Origin: Hyphomicrobiales bacterium
Lineage (GTDB): Bacteria; Pseudomonadota; Alphaproteobacteria; Rhizobiales; Rhizobiaceae
DNA: 33,531 nt
Assembly (NCBI GenBank): GCA_900469615.1
Contig: UBYA01000012.1
Span: 1 to 33,531, forward strand
Direction of reading: 5' to 3'
Made by a program: the position numbers and the translations under genes. Shown here one piece after another: positions 1 to 7,174 of this stretch (position 1 is its first letter; each line of letters opens with the position of its first letter). Below the pieces are notes generated by a model that did not search any database, had not been told where the DNA came from, and worked only from the letters and a program-made list of their open reading frames with translations.

Positions 1-162
1 CGGACGCCGCCTGCGTCGAGTAGTTGCCGGACGCCGCCTGCGTCGAGTAGTCGCCGGACGCCGCCTGCGTCGAGGAGTCGCCGGACGACGCCTGCTTCGA
101 GTAGTTGCCGGACGCCGCCTGCGTCGAGTAGTCGCCGGACGCCGCCTGCGTCGAGTAGTTGC
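1..162. repeat. 27-bp tandem repeat, six copies visible
   Basis: Six contiguous 27-bp units start at 1, 28, 55, 82, 109 and 136. The consensus begins cggacgccgcctgcgtcgag. Units differ by single substitutions: tagttgc versus tagtcgc at the end, and one gag for tag. All lengths are exact multiples of three, so the array encodes nine-residue repeats in the minus-strand protein without breaking frame. There are no spacers. The array continues past the left edge. Confidence 0.95.
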
Positions 163-580
163 CCTCATCTACGGTCGGCATACTCTTGGTGAAATCCATG
201 AGCCATGAAACGCCGCGACGGATGAAATCGGGAAGGGAAAGTTCGGCATCGATACCGATCTTGACGGACGCAATTTTCGTTCCGCCATCTTTTTCTTCCC
301 GCTGCATCTCGCCAGATTGCGTGACTTCAGCGTATTTGCAGAGCCGTCCTTCATCATCGATGATTGGGTAAAAATCCCAGACATGAAACGGAGTTTCGAG
401 CGATACGGCATGGAAGCCGCGCTTACAGATCGAAAGAGACCCATCAAGTTCATAGGTCTTGCCAACTTCATATTGGAATTTTACGCCGCCCTGAGGCGTG
501 CAGGTGAAATCGTGATTGAATGCCTTGACCGCTTTGACTGTCTCGACAGACTGCGGTACTGAATCCTTCTTCTTCGCCAT
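1..580 (-). CDS. Repeat-containing phage protein (DUF7666-like N-terminus), C-terminus beyond the left edge
   Basis: The reading frame is open from an ATG at 580 to the window edge, giving 193 visible codons, so the stop is missing. A GAGAGGG ribosome-binding site lies about 10 nt upstream of the ATG. The N-terminal ~145 residues form a compact domain beginning MAKKKDSVPQSVETVKAVKA and containing a CKRGFHAV motif; this resembles the DUF7666 domain seen in phage proteins. It is followed by perfect-phase nine-residue repeats of the type G-(N/D)-Y-S-T-Q-A-A-S that continue past the edge. Such Gly/Ser/Thr-rich repeats suggest an extended or beta-solenoid-like stalk, which is inference. The function is unknown. 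Its minus orientation, outside the virion operon, suggests an accessory or separately expressed gene. Confidence 0.75.
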   Translation of the reverse strand, partial: MAKKKDSVPQSVETVKAVKAFNHDFTCTPQGGVKFQYEVGKTYELDGSLSICKRGFHAVSLETPFHVWDFYPIIDDEGRLCKYAEVTQSGEMQREEKDGGTKIASVKIGIDAELSLPDFIRRGVSWLMDFTKSMPTVDEGNYSTQAASGDYSTQAASGNYSKQASSGDSSTQAASGDYSTQAASGNYSTQAAS

Positions 581-621
581 GTTATGATATCCCTCTCGGT
601 GAATTTGAATTTTTCGATTGA

Positions 622-972
622 TCAGCGGCCGGCGCGGGCGAGGCCCTGCGTGCGATGATTGAGCGTGGAGTAGATGCCGGGATGAGCGATGCCTTCGACC
701 GCATCAGACCATTCCAGAGCCGCATGCTTTCCGTGCGTGGTGCGATCGTCTTCGATCTGCTTCACGATCATGGTGAAGAGGGTTTCGTTGAAGACGTTGG
801 CGCTGTTGATCCGGCTCGGTCGCGAAAGGCGCATGCCGCCGTCCAGAACGATTTCCGAGACATAGAATTCGCTGTCGTCTTCGTAGGCGCTTTCCAGCGT
901 GGCAGTGCCGCGGGCCATGAGGCCTTCGCCTGAGAGCTGCATTTCCCCGAAATTGTATTGGACCTGGGTCAT
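622..972 (-). CDS. Hypothetical phage protein, 116 aa
   Basis: The ATG at 972 is preceded by a strong AGGAGG ribosome-binding site 7 nt upstream; another ATG six bases further out (978) is too close to that site. The protein begins MTQVQYNFGEMQ and ends in TQGLARAGR. It is mixed alpha/beta, with no signal peptide, membrane segment or recognised motif. It is the upstream partner of the repeat-containing gene on the same strand, 41 nt apart, so the two are probably co-transcribed leftward. I do not recognise the family. The good start signal and high third-position GC support it as a real gene. Confidence 0.7.
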   Translation of the reverse strand: MTQVQYNFGEMQLSGEGLMARGTATLESAYEDDSEFYVSEIVLDGGMRLSRPSRINSANVFNETLFTMIVKQIEDDRTTHGKHAALEWSDAVEGIAHPGIYSTLNHRTQGLARAGR

Positions 973-1006
973 TCCCATTCCTCCTGCGCCGTAGCGCGAT
1001 ACCTCA

Positions 1007-1312
1007 GTGCATCTCTGTCGGGATGACTGCGTTGAACTGAATTTGTTTGGTGATTTGCTGCCGGAACTGATCAAGCATGGCGTCAACGTTCTCGACGGAC
1101 AGGCCGCAATCGACCAGACCCTCACCATCGCTGAATTCGCAGCTGACGTCGGCTGCGGATACGAAGCCGCCCGCCAGATGCGCATTCGTGAAAGCATCGC
1201 TCCGAAGCATTGGAACGGCGTGATAGCCGCTACCACGGCCAAGGGTATCGATGGCGTTGACTGGAAATGGTTGGCCGCTCGCCATGGTTCTGTCGTGAGG
1301 GCAAGCGCATGA
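1007..1312 (+). CDS. Putative helix-turn-helix DNA-binding protein
   Basis: The C-terminal two thirds, from about residue 38 (TLTIAEFAADVGCGYEAARQ), resemble small rhizobial and phage HTH proteins. These have a recognition helix followed by an I-x-P-x-H-W ... Gi-x-GVd motif, here SIAPKHWNGVIA and KGIDGVDWKWLA. The start is uncertain. The GTG at 1007 has no ribosome-binding site and the first ~35 residues do not look like the family; TTG codons at 1043 and 1055 are no better. The antisense frame over 1004-1215 also reads as plausible protein. The stop overlaps the next ATG (ATGA at 1309), typical of this operon. A role in regulation is inference. Confidence 0.5.
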   Translation: MHLCRDDCVELNLFGDLLPELIKHGVNVLDGQAAIDQTLTIAEFAADVGCGYEAARQMRIRESIAPKHWNGVIAATTAKGIDGVDWKWLAARHGSVVRASA

Positions 1313-1425
1313 CCTCCGAAGCCCAGACCATTCCCGAAGATCAAGTACGCTCAGGTTTCGGAGTTGGTGAGCCAATGCCAGTCCTAAAAAATGCCCGGTA
1401 TGAGAAGTTCGCCCGCAACTGGTGA
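1309..1425 (+). pseudogene. Truncated terminase-small-subunit-like ORF, 38 aa
   Basis: This short ORF starts at an ATG overlapping the stop of the HTH gene. It ends with LKNARYEKFARNW followed by two consecutive stops, TGA TAA. The motif resembles the N-terminus of phage small terminases, where (K/N)xRxExFAxxW is usually followed by a short GK stretch and an A-Y-x-x-A-G-Y helix. In frame after the two stops the sequence reads GKIENA, which would fit the next family residues, and then similarity is lost. Third-position GC is higher in this frame than in the overlapping frame of the next ORF. I infer a decayed or truncated gene; a real short peptide is the alternative. The DUF2280 protein downstream can supply the small terminase role. 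Confidence 0.45.
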
Positions 1426-1441
1426 TAAGGCAAGATCGAAA

Positions 1442-2050
1442 ATGCGCCCATTGCCACCAGAGGACATGATCGAAGACACTGGCATCCGCTTCGAGCCGGC
1501 GCCCGATCTTCTCGAATGGGCTCGGTCCACCTTCATTGATGAAGCCGCCGACCTCGTAAACGAGGATCACGCTCACCTTCGCGTCGCGACGATCGGCATG
1601 CTTTGGACCAATGTTCCCAATGGCAGGAACGGCCGCCGCATCATCGGTCAATGCGAGATGGGCTTGCCGCCGGCCGGGAAATGGTCCCGCGCCCGGATCG
1701 AGCTTCAGCTACAGCAATGGTTCGGCGCGGTGCCCGATTTCCTGCTGACATTCGACGCGCATTACGCATCCATTTGTTCGGATTCCGAGTTCTGCGCCTT
1801 GGTCGAGCATGAGCTTTACCACGCCGGGCAAGAGCGCGATGCTTTTGGAGCCCCAAAGTTCCGCAAGAGCGGCGCACCAGCTTTCGGGCTTCGGTCCCAT
1901 GATGTCGAAGAGTTCGTGGGTGTCGTTCGTCGCTATGGTGCAGATGGCGCCGGCGTACGCGAGATGGTCGACGCAGCCAATCAAGAACCAGAGATCGCCA
2001 GAGTGCGAATCGCACATGCATGCGGCACCTGTCAGCTTAGGGTCGCGTAA
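1442..2050 (+). CDS. Putative phage metallopeptidase (HExxH)
   Basis: The 202-residue protein carries HELYH at residues 123-127 (VEHELYHAGQ), a zincin-type HExxH motif. A further SHDVEEF His/Glu segment about 25 residues later fits the third zinc ligand of the putative phage metallopeptidase family. Such genes often sit just upstream of the terminase in phages of alphaproteobacteria; their substrate is unknown. The frame is open from an ATG at 1391. I prefer the ATG at 1442 because the first 17 codons of the longer form are poor in third-position GC and overlap another frame, while an AAGG motif lies 11-12 nt before 1442. It ends 22 nt before the small terminase gene. Confidence 0.72.
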   Translation: MRPLPPEDMIEDTGIRFEPAPDLLEWARSTFIDEAADLVNEDHAHLRVATIGMLWTNVPNGRNGRRIIGQCEMGLPPAGKWSRARIELQLQQWFGAVPDFLLTFDAHYASICSDSEFCALVEHELYHAGQERDAFGAPKFRKSGAPAFGLRSHDVEEFVGVVRRYGADGAGVREMVDAANQEPEIARVRIAHACGTCQLRVA

Positions 2051-2072
2051 CTGACCGGAGCCTGACAATCGC

Positions 2073-2537
2073 ATGGCCAAGGGAACAATGAAGGACGAGG
2101 TGAAAACCTTTATCGTCCAGAGCCTCGCTTGCTTCGACAGCCCCTCCGTTGTGGCAGCTGCGGTCAAAAAGGAATTCGGCCAGACGATTACTCGCCAGTC
2201 TGTCGAGGCCTACGACCCGAACAAGCGGGCCGGCGCGAAGATGGCTGAGAAGTGGAAGGTGCTTTTTAGGGCAACGCGAGATGCCTTCATCGAAGACCAA
2301 TCTGAGATAGGCATCTCGCATCGGTCTGTTCGCCTCCGCAAGCTCGCGCAGCAAGTCGAGCTAAATGAATCCCGTGGCAATAGCGCCATGGTCGCACAGT
2401 TGCTCAAGCAGGCAGCCGAAGAAGTCGGCGGCGCATACACCAACCGACGCGAGATTACCGGCAAGGACGGCAAGGATCTGCCGACGCCTGTCTCTCCGGT
2501 GACCATCTTCCAGTTGCCCGACAATGGCAGGGGATGA
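2073..2537 (+). CDS. DUF2280 family protein, probable terminase small subunit
   Basis: The 154-residue protein begins MAKGTMKDEVKTFIVQSLAC and contains FDSPSVVAAAVKKEFG, a predicted HTH, followed by VEAYDPNKRAGAKM. This matches DUF2280, a family found directly upstream of large terminase genes and taken to bind packaging-site DNA. A helical segment around residues 65-125 would suit oligomerisation. It overlaps the large terminase start by 14 nt, indicating translational coupling. The position and family support a small terminase role; DNA binding itself is not shown. Confidence 0.8.
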   Translation: MAKGTMKDEVKTFIVQSLACFDSPSVVAAAVKKEFGQTITRQSVEAYDPNKRAGAKMAEKWKVLFRATRDAFIEDQSEIGISHRSVRLRKLAQQVELNESRGNSAMVAQLLKQAAEEVGGAYTNRREITGKDGKDLPTPVSPVTIFQLPDNGRG

Positions 2538-3924
2538 GAAGGGCGCGGCAGGCCAGACGATCATCCGGCCGCAGCCAGGGCCACAGACGACCTTTCTGTC
2601 ATCGCCAGCTGATATTGCAATCTATGGTGGAGCTGCCGGCGGGGGAAAAACGTGGGCGCTCCTCATGGAGCCGCTTCGTCATGTGAGCAATCCGGGCTTC
2701 GGCGCTGTCTTCTTTCGGCGAAACCTGACGCAGGTTCGCAATGAAGGCGGTCTCTGGGATGAGAGCGAGAAGCTCTATCCGCACCTGAACGCGACGCCGC
2801 GGTCTGCGCCGGATCTGAGCTGGACGTTCCCCTCAGGGGCGGGCGTCGCCTTTGCTCACCTCGAGCATGAGAAGACGATCTACAATTGGCAGGGGTCGCA
2901 GATCCCGCTCATCTGCTTCGACGAGCTGACGCACTTTTCGGCAAAGCAGTTCTGGTACATGCTTAGCCGAAATCGTTCTATGTGCGGGGTTCGGCCATAT
3001 GTGCGGGCGACCTGCAACCCCGACGCCGATAGCTGGGTCGCCGAGTTCATATCCTGGTGGATCGATCAGGAGACAGGCATTGCAATTCCGGGGCGATCCG
3101 GCGTCCTTCGCTGGTTCATCCGGATAGGCGATACGATCATATGGGCCGACAGCCCGGAAGAGCTCGCGCATCACGTCAATCCGTTGACCGGTGAGCCGAT
3201 TCCGCCGAAGTCGGTAACGTTCATCCCGGCCAAGCTGAGTGACAATGCTCTGCTGCTGGCAGCGGATCCGGGTTATCTCGCAAACCTGATGGCCCAGCCG
3301 ACGGTCGAGCGCGAGCGCTTGCTTGGCGGCAACTGGAAGATCAGGCCTGCCGCCGGTCTGCTGTTTCGCCGCGGTTGGTGCGAGGTTGTCGACGCTATTC
3401 CGGCCGGCGCCAAATGGGCGCGCGGTTGGGATTTGGCATCAACTCCGAAGACGGAGAGCAATGATCCCGACGCCACTGCGGGCACGAAGATCGGTAAGCT
3501 ACCCGATGGAAGATATATCGTCGCCCATCATGTGAGCGGTTTCCTGTCGCCGTCTGGCGTTGAGACCTTGATCAAGAATACGGCGATCCAGGATGGCTTG
3601 GGAGTTTACATTTCTCTACCACAAGATCCGGGGCAGGCGGGCAAGTCGCAGATCGCGAACCTCACAAAACTTCTCGAGGGCTTCGATGTGCATGCGTCGC
3701 CTGAATCGGGAGACAAGGTGACACGCTTTAGCGCCTTTTCCGCGCAAGCAGAGGCTGGAAATGTGCTGGTGCTGCGCGGGGCATGGAATGAAGCATGGTT
3801 TTCATCCCTCGAAGGCTTCCCCGACGCCAAACATGATGACGATGCAGATAGTACGAGCAGGGCATTTGCTGCCCTTCTTGAAGACACCTTCGATGAAAAC
3901 ATGTGGAAGAGGCTAGCCGGATAA
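2524..3924 (+). CDS. Terminase large subunit
   Basis: This ATPase-nuclease packages DNA into the prohead through the portal. The 466-residue length is normal. Walker A is GGAAGGGKT at residues 35-43 and Walker B is LICFDE at 129-134. The C-terminal RNase H-like nuclease has GWDLA (Asp303), LPQDPG (Asp367) and a KHDDDADS acidic cluster near 435-442, the expected metal-binding positions. No motif is missing. The start at 2524 lies inside the small terminase gene, and the stop overlaps the portal ATG in TAATG at 3922-3926. Confidence 0.95.
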   Translation: MAGDEKGAAGQTIIRPQPGPQTTFLSSPADIAIYGGAAGGGKTWALLMEPLRHVSNPGFGAVFFRRNLTQVRNEGGLWDESEKLYPHLNATPRSAPDLSWTFPSGAGVAFAHLEHEKTIYNWQGSQIPLICFDELTHFSAKQFWYMLSRNRSMCGVRPYVRATCNPDADSWVAEFISWWIDQETGIAIPGRSGVLRWFIRIGDTIIWADSPEELAHHVNPLTGEPIPPKSVTFIPAKLSDNALLLAADPGYLANLMAQPTVERERLLGGNWKIRPAAGLLFRRGWCEVVDAIPAGAKWARGWDLASTPKTESNDPDATAGTKIGKLPDGRYIVAHHVSGFLSPSGVETLIKNTAIQDGLGVYISLPQDPGQAGKSQIANLTKLLEGFDVHASPESGDKVTRFSAFSAQAEAGNVLVLRGAWNEAWFSSLEGFPDAKHDDDADSTSRAFAALLEDTFDENMWKRLAG

Positions 3925-5396
3925 TGTCAAGACGCCGTAGCAGCCGAATCCAACAGCGCGGGACGCAAGCACCGCAGGCCAAGACGAACGACAGCTTTCA
4001 GAATTTCGCGGCTCGGACCGGCATCGGCACCGATAGCATGGCCTCCGGGAACACGTACGGCTTCAATCCGATCAGCCGCAACCGTGTCCAGCTCGAATGG
4101 ATGTATCGCGGCTCCTGGCTCGTCGGGAAGGCCGTCGACGTCGTCGCGGAGGATATGACCCGGGCCGGAATCGATCTGAACGGAACGTCGAACCCGGATG
4201 ATATCGAAACCCTGCATCGGGCCATAAACAGGCTGCAGATCTGGCAGAGCATCAATGACACGCTGAAATGGGCTCGTCTCTATGGTGGCGCGATCGCCGT
4301 CATGCTGATCGACGGCCAGAACGTGACGACGCCACTGCGCATCGAAACCGTGACCAAGGATCAGTTCAAAGGTCTCCTGGTTCTGGACCGCTGGATGGTG
4401 CAGCCTTCGTTGCAGCGTCCGGTCGCGGAATACGGCCCATATCTCGGCAAGCCGGAATTCTATACCATTAACCAGAATGCGCCGGCGCTGGTCAACAAGG
4501 AAGTCCACCACACCCGTGTCATCCGGATCGAAGGCTATGAGCTACCGTTCTGGCAGCAGCAGACGGAAAACGGCTGGGGCCTGAGCGTCGTCGAGCGTCT
4601 ATACGACCGCCTCGTTGCTTTCGACAGCACGACGCAGGGTGCCGCACAGCTCGTCTACAAGGCCCATTTGCGAACCTACAAGGTCAAGGATCTCCGCAAG
4701 ATCATCTCGGCCGGCGGCCCCGTCATGGACGCCCTGGTCAAGCAAATGGAGCTGATCAGGAAGTACCAGTCGAATGAGGGGCTGACCCTCATGGATGCAG
4801 AGGATGATTTCGAGACGCACCAATATGCGTTCTCCGGGTTGGCGGACATCACGCTTCAGTTCGGCCAGCAGCTTTCCGGTGCGATCGACATACCGCTGGT
4901 GCGCCTCTTCGGCCAATCGCCGTCTGGCATGAATGCAACGGGCGAGAGCGACCTTCGGAATTACTACGATTCGATCAATGCGCAGCAGGAACGTCGCCTC
5001 CGTCTGCCGATGACCACGTTGATGGATGTTCTCTATCGGTCGGTACTCGGCAGCGCACCGCCATCATCGTTCAGCTTCCGGTTCAATCCGCTGTGGCAGA
5101 TGAGCGAGAAGGAACGAGCTGACATCGCCAGCGTGATCGCAACGGCTGTCACAGCCGTAGAAGAGAGTGCCCTGGTTTCCAAGGCGACCGCTCTTAAAGA
5201 ACTGCGGCAATCATCCGATATCACTGGCGTCTTCTCCAACATCTCCGACGAGGAAATCGAGGAAGCGGAAGGCGAAGAGCCGCCCGGTGCCGAGGGAGCG
5301 ATCGAGCCGAATGACGAGCCCGACCAAGACCCGATCGAGCAAGAGCAGAACGAAGCCGAGCCGGCGTTGTCCGTCGTGACCGGAGGCAAGAAATGA
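3924..5396 (+). CDS. Portal protein (DUF1073 family)
   Basis: The portal forms the ring at the capsid vertex through which DNA passes. The sequence fits the DUF1073 portal type: GNTYGFNPISRNRVQLEWMY near the N-terminus, GSWLVGKAVDVVAEDMTRAG, LKWARLYGGAIAVMLIDGQ, and PLVRLFGQSPSGMNATGESD in the C-terminal half. The tail is acidic and low in complexity (EEIEEAEGEEPPGAEG). A GTG at 3903 would add seven residues, but the ATG at 3924 is coupled to the terminase stop and has GAAGAGG about 12 nt upstream, so I use it. The N-terminal domain is also known as the Acb1-like N-terminal domain; no anti-CBASS nuclease part is seen. Confidence 0.9.
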   Translation: MSRRRSSRIQQRGTQAPQAKTNDSFQNFAARTGIGTDSMASGNTYGFNPISRNRVQLEWMYRGSWLVGKAVDVVAEDMTRAGIDLNGTSNPDDIETLHRAINRLQIWQSINDTLKWARLYGGAIAVMLIDGQNVTTPLRIETVTKDQFKGLLVLDRWMVQPSLQRPVAEYGPYLGKPEFYTINQNAPALVNKEVHHTRVIRIEGYELPFWQQQTENGWGLSVVERLYDRLVAFDSTTQGAAQLVYKAHLRTYKVKDLRKIISAGGPVMDALVKQMELIRKYQSNEGLTLMDAEDDFETHQYAFSGLADITLQFGQQLSGAIDIPLVRLFGQSPSGMNATGESDLRNYYDSINAQQERRLRLPMTTLMDVLYRSVLGSAPPSSFSFRFNPLWQMSEKERADIASVIATAVTAVEESALVSKATALKELRQSSDITGVFSNISDEEIEEAEGEEPPGAEGAIEPNDEPDQDPIEQEQNEAEPALSVVTGGKK

Positions 5397-6142
5397 AGTT
5401 TCGGGATAAAGCGGAGGGAAGGTCAGCCTTCATCCGCGCCCGGAAGGTGGAAGCCCGATACGCCGCTCAGCTCCGCAAGATCGCGCGGCACGTCGGCGAC
5501 ATCGTCAAGGCATTCTCGCCCGATGACCCGCTCCTGTCCAGCAAGGTCGGCGAGGCGTTGCGTCGCTACGGCGATATCATCGGCGGCTGGGCAGAGGCGA
5601 CCGCAAAGCGGATGGTCGAAGATGTCGCATCCCGCGACAAAGCGGCATGGATGGAAGTGTCCCGCCGTATGGGCCGCGGGCTTCGACAGGAGATCGAGAC
5701 AGCACCGACGGGCCGCGTGATGCGGGAACGGCTCGACGAGCAGGTATCGCTCATCAAGAGCATTCCGCTCGACGCCGCCCAGCGGGTCCGCGATCTCGCG
5801 AACGAGGCCATCGTCCAAGGGCGCCGGTCAAACTACATCGCCGAAGAGATCATGAAATCCGGCGACGTTGCTAAGAGCCGGGCGAACATGATCGCGCGAA
5901 CAGAAGTCAGCCGGACGGCCACGGAACTGACGCGGGCGAGAGCCGAGCATGTCGGCAGCACGCATTTCATGTGGGTCACGGCAGGAGATAGCGATGTGCG
6001 GCATGATCATAAAATACTGGATGGAAAGGTTTTCGCTTGGGATGACCCTCCAATCGCTGATCTTAGATCAGGCACTAAAGCTCTTCCTGGATGCATCTGG
6101 AATTGCCGTTGTTTTGCAAGTCCAATCATTCCAGATGATTGA
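5393..6142 (+). CDS. Phage head morphogenesis protein (Mu F-like)
   Basis: This minor head protein overlaps the portal stop by 4 nt. The C-terminal domain, residues ~150-249, has the Mu gpF / SPP1 gp7 signature: NMIARTEVSR, a TAGDSDVRHDHKILDGKVF block, and Cys/His-containing LPGCIWNCRC. The protein is 249 residues, typical for the family. The last 53 codons (from about 5981) change sharply in composition: only 15 of the 53 end in G or C, while the preceding codons are strongly GC-ending. The protein motif nevertheless stays intact. A copy of the displaced gene end lies beyond the adjacent HNH gene at 6889. I infer that the 3' end was replaced when the HNH cassette arrived. Confidence 0.9.
   Translation: MKFRDKAEGRSAFIRARKVEARYAAQLRKIARHVGDIVKAFSPDDPLLSSKVGEALRRYGDIIGGWAEATAKRMVEDVASRDKAAWMEVSRRMGRGLRQEIETAPTGRVMRERLDEQVSLIKSIPLDAAQRVRDLANEAIVQGRRSNYIAEEIMKSGDVAKSRANMIARTEVSRTATELTRARAEHVGSTHFMWVTAGDSDVRHDHKILDGKVFAWDDPPIADLRSGTKALPGCIWNCRCFASPIIPDD
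6126..6139 (+). repeat. 14-bp direct repeat, left copy (recoded gene end)
   Basis: TCATTCCAGATGAT encodes part of the terminal I-I-P-D-D of the head morphogenesis protein. It matches 6889-6902 in 13 of 14 positions, 763 bp away. The pair brackets the HNH gene. Confidence 0.8.
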
Positions 6143-6234
6143 AAAATAAAGCAAATATGGTAAATTAAGCGAGCCAAAGAAGCGCTTGCAACACTTCGAT
6201 GGCTCTAACCAAAAACGATCAAGGAGCGATCGAA

Positions 6235-6882
6235 ATGGCTGAACAATTTCTCCCATATGATGGGCCTGTTGTCACGCGTGCTGAAGCTAAGAAAGCGGGA
6301 AGCCCGAGATATTTTACTGGCAAACCATGCTCATACGGGCATGTGACGGAACGCTTCACAAGCGGCGGATCTTGCCGCGAGTGCCTACGACTTCGTTTTG
6401 AGAAAAAGCGGCGTAATCATGGGATAGAAGCACGGTCGAAGCAATCTCAGTCAGAATTCGCTGCGAAGCGCAGAGTGCTAAATATCCGGTGGAAGGCGAA
6501 AAATAGAGAGCGCCTCGCGGCAGAAGCAAGAGAATATTATTGGGAGCACAAGGACGAGTGCGACGCGAGAAATAGGCAATATGCCAAAAATGATCGCGAA
6601 GGTGCGAAAGCTAGAGCTCGGCGACGGAGAGCGCGAAAGCGCGGCGCAGAAGGCAGCCATACCGTTGAAGAGATAAAAACCTTGATAAAGCATCAACGGC
6701 ACAAATGTGCAATTTGTCGAGTTTCAATTCGGTCTAGTAGACATATTGACCATATAATTCCCCTAAGCAAAGGGGGGGCTGATAGTATCAAGAATATCCA
6801 ATTGCTATGTGCTGAATGCAACCACAGTAAGCACGCAAAAGACCCTATCGACTGGGCGAGGCAGAATGGACGCCTCCTTTGA
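6235..6882 (+). CDS. HNH endonuclease (free-standing homing type)
   Basis: The 215-residue protein has an N-terminal zinc-binding module, CSYGHVTERFTSGGSCREC (about residues 28-46), found in phage HNH enzymes. A highly charged Arg/Lys/Glu-rich middle follows. The C-terminal HNH domain reads CAICRVS...HIDHIIPLSKGG...LLCAECNHSKHAKD, with the two CxxC pairs and catalytic His present. An ATG at 6199 would add 12 residues, but AAGGAG lies 8 nt before the ATG at 6235, which I therefore choose. That site is in the loop of a small CGATC/GATCG inverted repeat. Base composition is clearly poorer in GC than the head genes, indicating foreign origin. It is expected to cut an HNH-less allele of the adjacent gene. 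Confidence 0.88.
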   Translation: MAEQFLPYDGPVVTRAEAKKAGSPRYFTGKPCSYGHVTERFTSGGSCRECLRLRFEKKRRNHGIEARSKQSQSEFAAKRRVLNIRWKAKNRERLAAEAREYYWEHKDECDARNRQYAKNDREGAKARARRRRARKRGAEGSHTVEEIKTLIKHQRHKCAICRVSIRSSRHIDHIIPLSKGGADSIKNIQLLCAECNHSKHAKDPIDWARQNGRLL

Positions 6883-6888
6883 CCGCGG

Positions 6889-6902
6889 TCATTCCAGACG
6901 AT
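6889..6902 (+). repeat. 14-bp direct repeat, right copy (remnant of original gene end)
   Basis: TCATTCCAGACGAT is preceded by GCGG and followed by CAAGAATCC. In the frame of the morphogenesis gene it reads A-V-I-P-D-D-Q. The surrounding codons are GC-rich, like the undisturbed head genes. It also forms the last codons of the small minus-strand gene ending at 6889. Confidence 0.75.
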
Positions 6903-7119
6903 CAAGAATCCTTTGCGCGCGCTCCGCGACTTGGCCGCCCTCGGCCGCGAGGTCGATAAGAAGCGCCGAAGCGGACTGAATGAACGCTGCCGCATCAGCC
7001 TCCAGAGTCTGATCTTGCGGCACATTTGGAAATGTATCGACGAAGCTCACACGAGCAAGTTCGTTCAACTCTTCGATCAGTTCTTCGGGACTGAGGCGGG
7101 GCAGCGTCATGCCGCCCAT
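6889..7119 (-). CDS. Small hypothetical protein, 76 aa
   Basis: This minus-strand ORF sits between two HNH genes and has high third-position GC like native phage genes. The protein is acidic and helical (SPEELIEELNELARVSF, ... VAERAQRILDRLE), with no recognised domain. It may start at 7119 or at the ATG at 7110; GGATGG on that strand precedes both only loosely. Its stop coincides with the remnant of the original morphogenesis gene end, so before the HNH insertion the two genes probably overlapped tail to tail. The function is unknown. Confidence 0.55.
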   Translation of the reverse strand: MGGMTLPRLSPEELIEELNELARVSFVDTFPNVPQDQTLEADAAAFIQSASALLIDLAAEGGQVAERAQRILDRLE

Positions 7120-7174
7120 CCATACACATCGCGTTCGTCAAAACAAGGATGGCACATGCCTCTTGTGCAGGGTT

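Larger units (their letters stand above)
5981..6888 (+). mobile_element. HNH homing cassette with recoded end of the morphogenesis gene
   Basis: The AT-shifted tract begins inside the morphogenesis gene near 5981, spans its stop and the HNH gene, and ends where high-GC sequence resumes at about 6883-6889. The pre-insertion 3' end of the host gene survives to the right: 6889-6902 reads TCATTCCAGACGAT, differing by one base from TCATTCCAGATGAT at 6126-6139. In the old frame this is V-I-P-D-D, against I-I-P-D-D in the recoded end. This is the pattern expected from homing by a free-standing endonuclease with co-conversion of flanking DNA. The exact left edge is an estimate from codon composition. 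Confidence 0.65.

Noticed and set aside
1..162. Repeat array as a CRISPR
   Set aside because: Units are directly adjacent, have no spacers, and keep a coding frame of nine residues.
1004..1651. Minus-strand 215-aa ORF
   Set aside because: Most of it is antisense to the metallopeptidase and HTH genes. Only its last ~48 codons look coding, and no supported start exists for that part.
3924..5396. Anti-CBASS (Acb1) function for the DUF1073 protein
   Set aside because: Only the portal-type domain associated with that name is visible; no phosphodiesterase domain follows, and its position between terminase and head morphogenesis genes indicates a portal.
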